Below, piece after piece: positions 1 through 5,423 of a DNA stretch of 9,804 nucleotides (the first letter of the stretch is position 1; every line of letters starts with the position of its first letter). The DNA lies in NCBI GenBank assembly GCA_018260755.1, contig JAGTWP010000020.1, positions 1 through 9,804 on the forward strand, in the 5' to 3' direction. The position numbers were made by a program, and so were the translations under genes. Under the pieces are notes generated by a model. It searched no databases. It saw only the letters and a list, made by a program, of their open reading frames with translations, and had not been told where the DNA came from. Source of the DNA: Candidatus Altarchaeum sp. (lineage in GTDB: Archaea; Altiarchaeota; Altiarchaeia; Altiarchaeales; Altiarchaeaceae).

Positions 1-53
1 TCTAACAATTGTATGCATTCCTTCTCGTTTAAATCATATATTATTTTTTTCAT
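1..53 (-). CDS. N-terminal fragment of an unidentified leftward gene, cut by the window edge
   Basis: On the minus strand an ATG at 53 opens a frame that stays open to the window edge and reads MKKIIYDLNEKECIQLL, 17 complete codons. I do not recognise the family. Support is circumstantial: a plausible start, hydrophilic coding-like sequence (YDLNEKEC), and an AT-rich TATA-like box about 20-30 bp upstream, which would suit a leaderless archaeal mRNA. It diverges from the cysS remnant and metX. Seventeen codons cannot prove a gene; the sequence left of the window would settle it. Confidence 0.4.
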   Translation of the reverse strand, partial: MKKIIYDLNEKECIQLL

Positions 54-70
54 TCCTTAATTTATTTAAT

Positions 71-83
71 ATGTTTAAATACT
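71..83 (-). promoter_or_regulatory. Possible TATA box for the leftward gene starting at 53
   Basis: Read on the minus strand this is AGTATTTAAACAT, with the TATTTAAA core about 20-28 bp before the ATG at 53. That spacing is typical of archaeal leaderless transcription. The surroundings are generally AT-rich, so the match is suggestive only. Confidence 0.3.
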
Positions 84-154
84 AATTAAAAATGTTATAA
101 ATTATTTTAATCAATAAAAATAAGTATAAGAGCGAATAAAATATGACGAGGTAA

Positions 155-179
155 TTTAAAAATTTCATAAATTTTTAAA
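155..179. repeat. Perfect 11-bp-arm palindrome
   Basis: Arms 155-165 (TTTAAAAATTT) and 169-179 are exact reverse complements around a 3-base loop (CAT). It lies in the noncoding stretch between the leftward gene and the cysS remnant. Its role is unknown; it could be an operator, a terminator stem or a mobile-element scar. Confidence 0.5.
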
Positions 180-180
180 G

Positions 181-203
181 ATTGAAAACCTGTAGTTTTC
201 AGT
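181..203. repeat. Short hairpin, 9-bp arms with one G:T
   Basis: Arms TGAAAAC (183-189) and GTTTTCA (195-201) are perfect complements around CTGTA. They extend by one T:G wobble and one A:T pair to 181/203. It immediately follows the 155-179 palindrome and precedes the open remnant of cysS. There is no poly-T run after it on the plus strand, so it does not look like a simple terminator. Confidence 0.4.
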
Positions 204-216
204 AAAATCCAATTAG

Positions 217-369
217 CTAAACAAATACGAATTAATTTTAGGTCTCAGGGCGGATTTGAGGAAAAAAGGCGATTACAAAACATCAGATAAGATCCGTGAT
301 GAACTGCAGGGAATAGGGATATTTATTGATGATACGAAAAACGGGGCAGTATGGAAAATCCAAAAATAA
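217..369 (+). pseudogene. cysS: C-terminal remnant of cysteinyl-tRNA synthetase
   Basis: The plus-strand frame that ends at the TAA at 367-369 translates, just before the stop, to a CysS-like tail: GLRADLRKKGDYKTSD, then KIRDELQGIGIFIDD, then GAVWKIQK. The pattern of charged helix, (A/S)DxIRDxLxxxGI and (E/D)DTxxGxxW is the hallmark C-terminal helical segment of CysS. The frame opens only after an in-frame TAG at 214-216 and has no start codon or catalytic domain (no HIGH or KMSKS region). About 50 codons therefore remain of a protein that normally exceeds 450 residues. Nothing recognisable as the rest of cysS lies upstream within the window. It is most simply a relic of a deleted or relocated copy; that an intact cysS exists elsewhere is inference. 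Confidence 0.72.
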
Positions 370-375
370 TTCTGG

Positions 376-401
376 TATTTAAATAAATTTAATATTTATT
401 T
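376..401 (+). promoter_or_regulatory. Likely metX promoter region (TATA-like, palindromic)
   Basis: The run TATTTAAATA around 376-385 resembles an archaeal TATA box. It is followed by an 8-bp inverted repeat (AAATAAAT at 381-388, ATTTATTT at 394-401). It lies about 50-70 bp before the metX start, leaving room for a leader containing the SD-like AAGGG. The exact transcription start is not determinable. Confidence 0.3.
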
Positions 402-436
402 TGGAATTCTAAAAAATTTAAAAATTTATAATTTAT

Positions 437-441
437 AAGGG
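437..441 (+). promoter_or_regulatory. Shine-Dalgarno-like AAGGG that favours the second ATG of metX
   Basis: AAGGG sits 8 nt before the ATG at 450 but only 2 nt before the ATG at 444. The usual spacing therefore favours 450. It is the clearest SD-like sequence in front of any gene in this window. Confidence 0.5.
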
Positions 442-449
442 AAATGACC

Positions 450-1925
450 ATGCAGAAAGATTCGATTGGTGTCGTGAAGACAAAGTATTTTAACTTTAAT
501 AGTCTTATTTTAGAAAGCGGGGAAGTCTTAAGTCCTGTAAGAATAGCGTATGAAACATACGGTAAGCTGAACAAAAAGAAGGATAATGCTATCCTAATAT
601 GCCATGCTTTAAGCGGGGATTCTCATGCTGCTGGAAAACACCGCGAAAGCGGTGAAAACACCGGTTGGTGGGATAATGTTATAGGCCCAGGGAAAGCATT
701 TGATACAAACAGGTATTTTGTGATATGCTCTAACGTGATAGGAGGATGCAAGGGTTCTACCGGGCCTTCTTCAATAAACCCGAAAACAGAAGAACCTTAT
801 GGTATGAATTTTCCGGTAATAACGCTTTCTGATGTTGTTAACGCTCAGAAAGAGCTTGTTGATTACCTGAAAATAAAGCATTTGTTTGCTGTTGCCGGAG
901 GCTCTATGGGTGCGATGCAGTCTCTTTTATGGCCTGTTCTATATCCTGAAAAAGTTGGGATGGCAGTAGTGATTGCCTCAACAGCTAAGTCTTCCCCCCA
1001 GCAGATTGCGTTCAATGAAGTGGGCAGAAGAGCTATAATGTCTGATCTGAAGTGGAATAACGGCAGTTATTACGGAAAAGAACTTCCAAAGGACGGACTC
1101 AGCCTTGCAAGAATGATTGGGCATATAACATATCTGAGCGATGAGTCGATGCTGAATAAATTCGGGAGAGCTCTTACTAACGGAAAGTACAGTTATAAAA
1201 TTTCGGATTCCCCGGAATTTCAGGTTGAGAGCTACCTGCATTATAAGGGCGATTCTTTTGTTAAAAGGTTTGACGCCAACTCTTATATTTACATCACAAA
1301 AGCGATAGATTATTTTGACCTCACGAAAAACGGGAAAATTTCTCTTATAGACGCATTTAAAAATGTAAGGTCGAAATTTCTTGTAGTTGCAATCAGCTCC
1401 GACTGGCTTTATCCGCCGGAGCAGTCAAGGGAAATGGTTATGGCTTTAACCGCGAATAAGATTGACGTCAGATACGTTGAAATAAAATCATCATACGGGC
1501 ATGACGCATTTCTTCTTGAAACGCCCCAGCTGAGTTATGTGATAAAAAATTTTCTGTCAAAGACAAATGTAGGCGATATAATGGCGAAAAGACAACCTGT
1601 TAAAAGCGGAACAACGATTTCAGATGCCTCAAAAACCCTAGTAAAATTAGGGTGCAAGCATCTTCCTGTTGTTTCAGAGAGTGGAACTCTTGTAGGAGTA
1701 GTTACCGCATGGGACATAGCAAAAGCATTCGGATCAGAACATAAATTTATCAATGAAATAATGACAAAAAAAGTCCTTACAGTAAAAGTATCCGACACAA
1801 TCGAAACAGCAGTTCGGAAAATGAAAAAATACGACATATCATCGCTTCCGGTTGTTGACAGCAAAAAGAAAGTTTTAGGAATAGTCACAAGCGACATAAT
1901 AACAGAGCTGTTTGAAATAAAATAA
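450..1925 (+). CDS. metX: Homoserine O-acyltransferase (MetX) with a C-terminal CBS pair
   Basis: The protein would acylate the hydroxyl of L-homoserine (normally with acetyl-CoA), the entry step to methionine, as a soluble alpha/beta-hydrolase. Numbered from the ATG at 450 (491 aa), MetX hallmarks run in order: ALSGDSHAAG (about 53-62), GWWDNVIGPGKAFDT (72-86), NVIGGCKGSTGPSS (95-108), nucleophile elbow GGSMGAMQ with Ser152, then Asp318 in SSDWLYPP and His351 in YGHDAF, a complete Ser-Asp-His triad. The elbow reads GSMGA rather than the commoner GSMGG. From about 373 the chain continues past the usual MetX length of about 370 residues into two CBS repeats (about 373-428, with CKHLPVV and GVVTAWDI; about 435-488, with ISSLPVV and GIVTSDI). 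Such fusions are known in archaea. The CBS module suggests allosteric control by an adenosyl ligand, which is inference. Acetyl versus succinyl donor cannot be decided here. The ATG at 444 is the alternative start. Confidence 0.93.
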   Translation: MQKDSIGVVKTKYFNFNSLILESGEVLSPVRIAYETYGKLNKKKDNAILICHALSGDSHAAGKHRESGENTGWWDNVIGPGKAFDTNRYFVICSNVIGGCKGSTGPSSINPKTEEPYGMNFPVITLSDVVNAQKELVDYLKIKHLFAVAGGSMGAMQSLLWPVLYPEKVGMAVVIASTAKSSPQQIAFNEVGRRAIMSDLKWNNGSYYGKELPKDGLSLARMIGHITYLSDESMLNKFGRALTNGKYSYKISDSPEFQVESYLHYKGDSFVKRFDANSYIYITKAIDYFDLTKNGKISLIDAFKNVRSKFLVVAISSDWLYPPEQSREMVMALTANKIDVRYVEIKSSYGHDAFLLETPQLSYVIKNFLSKTNVGDIMAKRQPVKSGTTISDASKTLVKLGCKHLPVVSESGTLVGVVTAWDIAKAFGSEHKFINEIMTKKVLTVKVSDTIETAVRKMKKYDISSLPVVDSKKKVLGIVTSDIITELFEIK

Positions 1926-1949
1926 AAAACGGTAAAATAGGCTTAACTC

Positions 1950-1959
1950 AAATTTTTTC
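1950..1959 (+). terminator. Possible T-rich terminator after metX
   Basis: A six-T run (1953-1958) lies about 30 bp after the metX stop. Archaeal termination often relies on short oligo-T tracts without a stem, so this is a plausible stop before thi4. T-runs are common in this AT-rich sequence. Confidence 0.3.
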
Positions 1960-2012
1960 AATGAACCAATATCAACAGGTAAATATTTAGATGTCCTTAA
2001 TTTACAATTGTT

Positions 2013-2026
2013 AATTTAATAAAATC
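2013..2026 (+). promoter_or_regulatory. Possible TATA box of thi4
   Basis: AATTTAATAAAATC is centred about 30 bp before the thi4 ATG at 2049. No SD sequence precedes that ATG (GAATAAAAATG). Together they suggest thi4 is transcribed separately from metX as a leaderless or near-leaderless mRNA. I saw no TPP riboswitch-like sequence in the 123-bp gap. Confidence 0.35.
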
Positions 2027-2048
2027 AATTAAATAATACTGAATAAAA

Positions 2049-2834
2049 ATGGAAAAAATAAAATTTAGTTCGGTAAAGGAGAAAAGCATAACAAGGGCAA
2101 TAGTAGGGGAATTTTCAAAAGAATTCCTGGATTACACGGAAAGCGACGTAATTATCGTCGGAGCAGGACCAAGCGGGCTTATGGCTGGCAGGGAGCTTGC
2201 CGGAAAAGGCGTGAAAGTAGTAATTATTGAAAGCAACAATTATATCGGCGGAGGTTTCTGGATAGGAGGATACCTGATGAATAAACTTACATTCAGAGCT
2301 CCCACGCAGGAAATCCTGGATGAAATCAAAATTCCGTACAAGGAAGTTGAGAAAGGGCTTTTTGTTTCTGACGGGCCTCATGCATGCTCAAAACTGATTG
2401 CTTCGGCGTGCGACTCCGGCGTTAAGATTATAAATATGACTAAATTTGATGACGTCGTCCTTAGAAATAAAAGGGTTGAAGGATGTGTGATCAACTTTAC
2501 TCCGGTATCAGCTCTTCCGAAGTCAATAACATGCGTTGACCCCGTTGCTATAGAATCTAAAGTAGTGCTTGACGCCACAGGCCATGATGCGGTTGTTGCA
2601 AGATCGCTTGAAAGAAGAGGATTGATGAAACTTCCGGGATTTGGTGCGATGGACGTCGAAAATTCAGAATCCGCAGTAGTTGAAAAAACCTCCGAAGTAT
2701 ATCCGGGTTTAATCGTTACAGGAATGGCTGTATCAACGGTTTTTGGCTTGCCGAGAATGGGACCCACGTTTGGTGGAATGTTATTCTCCGGGAAAAAGGC
2801 GGCAGAAATCATACTTAAGATCCTTGGGAAGTAA
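2049..2834 (+). CDS. thi4: Thiamine thiazole synthase Thi4, Cys-type
   Basis: The enzyme makes the ADP-linked thiazole precursor of thiamin from NAD, glycine and a sulfur source. At 261 aa it is the usual archaeal Thi4 length. Visible features in order are a helical lead-in, a Rossmann dinucleotide-binding site VGAGPSGLMAGREL (37-50), an acidic strand end (VVIIES, 57-62), the glycine-rich IGGGFWIGG (66-74), DATGHDA (175-181) and the C-terminal GMAV..GLPRMGPTFGGM (225-244), which binds the adenylated substrate. The residue just before VDP is Cys162 (TCVDP). In yeast THI4 that position is the sulfur-donating Cys205, while in Methanocaldococcus Thi4 it is His and the enzyme uses free sulfide. 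By alignment this copy is therefore Cys-type; the chemistry is not proven. The start is an ATG with an AT-rich TATA-like region about 30 bp upstream and no SD. Identity is very secure. Confidence 0.96.
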   Translation: MEKIKFSSVKEKSITRAIVGEFSKEFLDYTESDVIIVGAGPSGLMAGRELAGKGVKVVIIESNNYIGGGFWIGGYLMNKLTFRAPTQEILDEIKIPYKEVEKGLFVSDGPHACSKLIASACDSGVKIINMTKFDDVVLRNKRVEGCVINFTPVSALPKSITCVDPVAIESKVVLDATGHDAVVARSLERRGLMKLPGFGAMDVENSESAVVEKTSEVYPGLIVTGMAVSTVFGLPRMGPTFGGMLFSGKKAAEIILKILGK

Positions 2835-3023
2835 ATATTTCGATTTGAATGGATTAAACATGAACACCGAACATTCTGAATTCATTAGACATGTTGCTAA
2901 TTAATTTTCAACATATTGTTATGATATATTCACAACAAATATAAATTTTTTCAATCTTAAAAAATAAATTTTTTAGATGGTTTATATATTGTTATGATAC
3001 AAAATACCGCATAAACGTTATTT
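2835..3023. other. Noncoding stretch with a 14-bp direct repeat
   Basis: I see no credible gene between the thi4 stop and the inverted-repeat element. The sequence ATATTGTTATGATA occurs at 2913-2926 and again at 2986-2999, 73 bp apart. T-runs around 2946-2951 and 2970-2974 could terminate thi4. Nothing else is recognisable. Confidence 0.35.
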
Positions 3024-3027
3024 AACA

Positions 3028-3092
3028 ACAACTCTATTACATGACTATCGGCTATCAACCCAACTCTATTACATGACTATCGGCTATCAACC
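3028..3092. repeat. Two tandem 33-bp units (CAACTCTATTA...ATCGG...)
   Basis: The 32-base sequence at 3028-3059 recurs exactly at 3061-3092, offset by 33 bp. A degenerate third copy follows with GACTATCGGC at 3129-3138. An inverted version of the core (GCCGATACTCATGTA) lies at 3224-3238. The unit starts with the same bases as the element's terminal inverted repeat, so end and iteron are related. Confidence 0.75.
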
Positions 3093-3131
3093 GAATTAAA
3101 TATTACTATTTAAATACTTGTATTTCACGAC

Positions 3132-3230
3132 TATCGGCAATTAACCAAAGTAGATTATACCACTTACACAAATATTTTTGCACAAAATGGTAACCTTCAG
3201 TTTGGTTGCACATCTACTTTGCAGCCGATA
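3132..3230. repeat. Long interrupted inverted repeat at the centre of the element
   Basis: TATCGGC (3132-3138) pairs with GCCGATA (3224-3230), and CAAAGTAGAT (3146-3155) pairs with ATCTACTTTG (3212-3221). They are separated by an asymmetric internal loop of 7 versus 2 bases and enclose an apical region of about 56 bases. As RNA this would be a two-segment stem; as DNA it is a cruciform-capable site. Function is unknown. Confidence 0.55.
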
Positions 3231-3282
3231 CTCATGTATTATGAATTAATTTATAGAACTATTACAGAATTACAATCAGATT

Positions 3283-3418
3283 AAAATGTATTTTTATCGG
3301 GAATATAACCCCCATTAAAACACCATTTTTATTTGGAACAGAATACTATTAAAATACATGTTTTATTGGGAATAGAATCCCATTAAAACATGGTTATAGA
3401 GAATTTTATTCTTTAATA
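3283..3418. repeat. Tandem 34-bp palindromic repeats
   Basis: Units begin with AAAA at 3283, 3317, 3351 and 3385, exactly 34 bp apart; the fourth is degenerate. The best hairpin pairs CATGTTTTATTGGGA (3357-3371) with TCCCATTAAAACATG (3378-3392), 14 of 15 positions matching. Unit one has the corresponding GGG...CCC in a diverged context. The arrays have no spacers, so this is not CRISPR. Confidence 0.65.
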
Positions 3419-3478
3419 GAGTTGTTGTAAATTAAAAATTTTAAAGGTGAAAATTAATAAAATTCAAAGGCGGAAAAG

Positions 3479-3970
3479 TTATTTTGCAACATGTCTAATA
3501 GATAAATAATAAACAAAATTTCTAATTTGACCTATAAAAGATAACATAATCCTTATTATGGTAGTTTTTTGAATATAAGTTTTTTCCATCATTTTATTGT
3601 TGCTTTTTTTATACCTAATTTTATGGATAGATATGCTAATACAATTAATATTAATAGAATATCTAATTTTACTTGTAAGAGATAGCATAATCTTTATCAC
3701 ATTAGTTTTTTGAATATAACTTTTTTCTATCATTTTATTGATGCTTTTTTTATAACTAATTTTATGGTTAGATATGCTAATACAAGTAATATTAACAAAA
3801 TTTCTAATTTTACCCATAAAAGATAACATAATCCCTATTATGTTAACTTTTTGAATATAACTTTTTTCCATCATTTTATTGTTGCTTTTTTTATACCTAA
3901 TTTTATGGATAGATATGCTAATACAATTAATATAATATCGTCTATTATTTCCTTTGTTGAAACATTTCAC
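3479..3970 (-). CDS. Hypothetical repeat protein encoded by the 141-bp array (doubtful)
   Basis: This 163-codon frame starts at a GTG and consists almost entirely of three 47-residue repeats of the type CISISIHKIRYKKSNNKMME followed by K(S/T)YIQK. It is rich in K, N, I and S, with no recognisable domain, signal peptide or membrane helix. Its GTG overlaps the TGA of the 28-residue frame upstream (GTGA), a translational-coupling arrangement downstream of hisS. Against a real gene: nearly every base difference between repeat copies changes an amino acid (about six of seven between the first and third copies, about fourteen of seventeen with the middle copy), and the open frame is a by-product of a period divisible by three. 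I list it because a gene caller would probably report it. I favour a noncoding array. Confidence 0.25.
   Translation of the reverse strand: MKCFNKGNNRRYYINCISISIHKIRYKKSNNKMMEKSYIQKVNIIGIMLSFMGKIRNFVNITCISISNHKISYKKSINKMIEKSYIQKTNVIKIMLSLTSKIRYSININCISISIHKIRYKKSNNKMMEKTYIQKTTIIRIMLSFIGQIRNFVYYLSIRHVAK
3497..3935. repeat. 141-bp tandem repeat, three copies
   Basis: Two landmarks recur with identical spacing: GAATATAA at 3571, 3712 and 3853, and ATGG(A/T)TAGATATGCTAATAC at 3623, 3764 and 3905. The period is therefore exactly 141 bp. Copies one and three differ at only about seven positions over about 120 bp; copy two is more diverged. Differences concentrate in one 50-bp part, while about 70 bp from the GAATATA landmark onward is nearly invariant. 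Because 141 is a multiple of three, one leftward frame stays open across all copies. T-rich tracts on the plus strand dominate. Function is unknown. Confidence 0.85.
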
Positions 3971-4053
3971 CCTATCATATCATTTCTTATTTTTTCACCA
4001 ATCTTTTCCAGTTTCTCATAAGCATAAGGCTCTTTCTCCGAATGTTCTAACAT
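3967..4053 (-). CDS. Possible 28-residue ORF downstream of hisS
   Basis: The minus-strand ATG at 4053 opens MLEHSEKEPYAY, then EKLEKIGEKIRNDMIG and TGA at 3969-3967. The composition is hydrophilic, helical and coding-like, and contrasts with the AT-rich junk around it. The frame stays open upstream of the ATG into the 3' end of hisS, so the true start could differ or the piece may be the tail of a decayed gene. It lies about 34 bp after the hisS stop in the same direction and its stop overlaps the GTG of the repeat frame. I do not recognise a family. Confidence 0.3.
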   Translation of the reverse strand: MLEHSEKEPYAYEKLEKIGEKIRNDMIG

Positions 4054-4087
4054 TTCAAACTGATTTATACATTTTATTTGAAAATTT

Positions 4088-5362
4088 CTATTCAGCCATT
4101 ATCTCTTCAATCCTTAAAAATTTTTGCTCACCACTCTCCATATCCCTTAAAGTAACCTTGTTTTCTTCAACCTCTTTCTTTCCGACAATAATAACATACT
4201 GATATTTGTTATTTGCATATTCCATTGCCTTTCTGACTTTTCTGTTCATTATATCTAAATCCGCCGTAATATTTCTTTCCCTTAGTTCTTTTACTACCTT
4301 AACACAATAGTCCTTAAATTCCTCGCTTACAAAAGTAATTAAAATTTTCCTGTTTTCAAATTCGGGGCTCAAATTTTGCATCTTCAACGCCTCAATCACC
4401 CTGTCAAATCCATAAGCAAATCCAACAGCAGGAACGTTTTTGTTTTGAACATCTTTGTCCTTATCTTTACCTTCCGAAAACAATCCGATAAGATTATCAT
4501 ACCTCCCCCCACCGCAAATCTGCATATCGTTTGCGTGAATCTCAAATACCGTAGAAGTATAGTAATCCAGCCCGCGAACAGTGTTAAAATTTATAACATA
4601 ATTGACACCATACAATTCCACAAAATTTAAAACATTTTCCAGTTCGTCAATTCCTTCAGTCGCTTCCCCGCAATCATTCAATAAATTTTTTAAATCGCTT
4701 AAATTTTTTTTGTTTCCCTTAAATGAAAGGACTTTGTTTAAAATTTCTCCCCTGTCCGTTCTTTTTAAAATTTCATTAACTCCTTCATCATTATGCTTGT
4801 CAATATAATGCAAAATTTTTTTCTTATCCTCTATGCTTAAATTTGTGGAATTCAGGACTCCTTTAATAACCTTTATGTTGCTGAGCTCCAGCACAAAATT
4901 TAAATTTAAGGACTTTAAGCCATCATAAGCCAATGAAATAACTTCCGCATCCGTTTCCGGAGTGCTGCTTCCAATTAATTCAACCCCGAGATGCCAGAAT
5001 TCTCTGTATCTTGCATGCTGCGGCTCATCGTATCTGAATACAGGACAAAAATAGTAAAATTTCAAAGGAAAGGCAAAATTTTTAAAATTTTCAATGAAAA
5101 AGCGTGCTGTTGAGGCGGTCTGCTCGGGTTTCAGGCATACATCTCTGCTTCCTTTATCCTTAAATGCAAACATACTTTCGGTAATTTCTTCTCCGGATTT
5201 CAAGGTGAATATATTTGTATATTCAACCGTTGGGGTTAAAATTTCGTCAAATCCGTATAACTTAAATTTTTTTTCTATCACTTCTCTTACATAGTTCCTT
5301 ATTTTCATATCCTCGGGCAAAAAGTCCCTGAAGCCCCGTAATTTTTCTATTTTGATATCCAT
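4088..5362 (-). CDS. hisS: Histidyl-tRNA synthetase
   Basis: Class II aminoacyl-tRNA synthetase that charges tRNA-His with histidine in the cytoplasm. The 424-residue length is normal for the family. From the N terminus: the family opening KLRGFRDFLPED (7-18), the ATP/histidine pocket strand LKPEQTASTARF (77-88), class II motif 2 FRYDEPQHARYREFW (109-123) with the ATP-contacting arginine in FRYDEP, the HisA loop RGLDYYTSTVFE (263-274), GGGRYDNL (284-291), and motif 3 as GFAYGFDRV (314-322) with the catalytic arginine. An anticodon-binding domain follows from about 337 (ILITFV) to the end, with VTLRDMESGEQK (403-414) typical. RPExTA appears as KPEQTA. The start is the ATG at 5362, with no SD; it diverges from the nitroreductase across 61 bp. 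The gene carries about eighteen AAATTT hexamers. Confidence 0.97.
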   Translation of the reverse strand: MDIKIEKLRGFRDFLPEDMKIRNYVREVIEKKFKLYGFDEILTPTVEYTNIFTLKSGEEITESMFAFKDKGSRDVCLKPEQTASTARFFIENFKNFAFPLKFYYFCPVFRYDEPQHARYREFWHLGVELIGSSTPETDAEVISLAYDGLKSLNLNFVLELSNIKVIKGVLNSTNLSIEDKKKILHYIDKHNDEGVNEILKRTDRGEILNKVLSFKGNKKNLSDLKNLLNDCGEATEGIDELENVLNFVELYGVNYVINFNTVRGLDYYTSTVFEIHANDMQICGGGRYDNLIGLFSEGKDKDKDVQNKNVPAVGFAYGFDRVIEALKMQNLSPEFENRKILITFVSEEFKDYCVKVVKELRERNITADLDIMNRKVRKAMEYANNKYQYVIIVGKKEVEENKVTLRDMESGEQKFLRIEEIMAE

Positions 5363-5423
5363 CGCTAATATAATTTTTCATTTTTAATTAACAATATGCA
5401 ACAAAATTTATTTAAAATTTAAA
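5363..5423. promoter_or_regulatory. Divergent promoter gap hisS / nitroreductase
   Basis: These 61 bp must hold both promoters if the genes are transcribed separately. They are very AT-rich, with TTTTTAATTAAC near 5379-5390 and AAATTTATTTAAAATTT at 5404-5420. Neither gene has an SD sequence. The individual TATA boxes cannot be assigned with confidence because several matches overlap. Confidence 0.4.

Larger units (their letters stand above)
3024..3428. repeat. 405-bp noncoding element bounded by 15-bp perfect inverted repeats
   Basis: The left end 3024-3038 (ACAACAACTCTATTA) and the right end 3414-3428 are exact reverse complements. Between them no frame looks coding. The interior holds two tandem 33-bp units and a degenerate third, a long interrupted stem, an inverted copy of the 33-bp unit core, and three to four 34-bp palindromic units. 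The layout resembles a MITE or other non-autonomous element, or a structured RNA or protein-binding array. No clear target-site duplication is visible (left flank ATTTA, right flank AAATT), so mobility is unproven. Confidence 0.6.

Noticed and set aside
1926-2048. TPP riboswitch upstream of thi4
   Set aside because: No CUGAGA or GGAUAAUGCCGGC-like core is present in the gap.
389-2834. Several 60-140 residue frames on the minus strand under metX and thi4
   Set aside because: They lie opposite strongly supported genes, lack any domain and are shadow frames.
3283-3418. CRISPR array
   Set aside because: The 34-bp units abut with no variable spacers and diverge from one another, so it is a tandem repeat.
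3600-3720. Hydrophobic membrane peptide on the plus strand of the 141-bp repeat (LLLFLYLILWIDML...)
   Set aside because: A TGA interrupts each unit and the leucine-rich reading is what T-rich DNA gives by chance.
3954-4202. 82-residue plus-strand frame (MLKHFTLSYHFLFF...)
   Set aside because: It spans the hisS 3' end and the intergenic region antisense. Its composition is F/S/T-rich, as expected from the reverse of K/E-rich coding.
4376-5294. Plus-strand frames of 66-84 residues opposite hisS
   Set aside because: They mirror the conserved hisS sequence and have no independent support.
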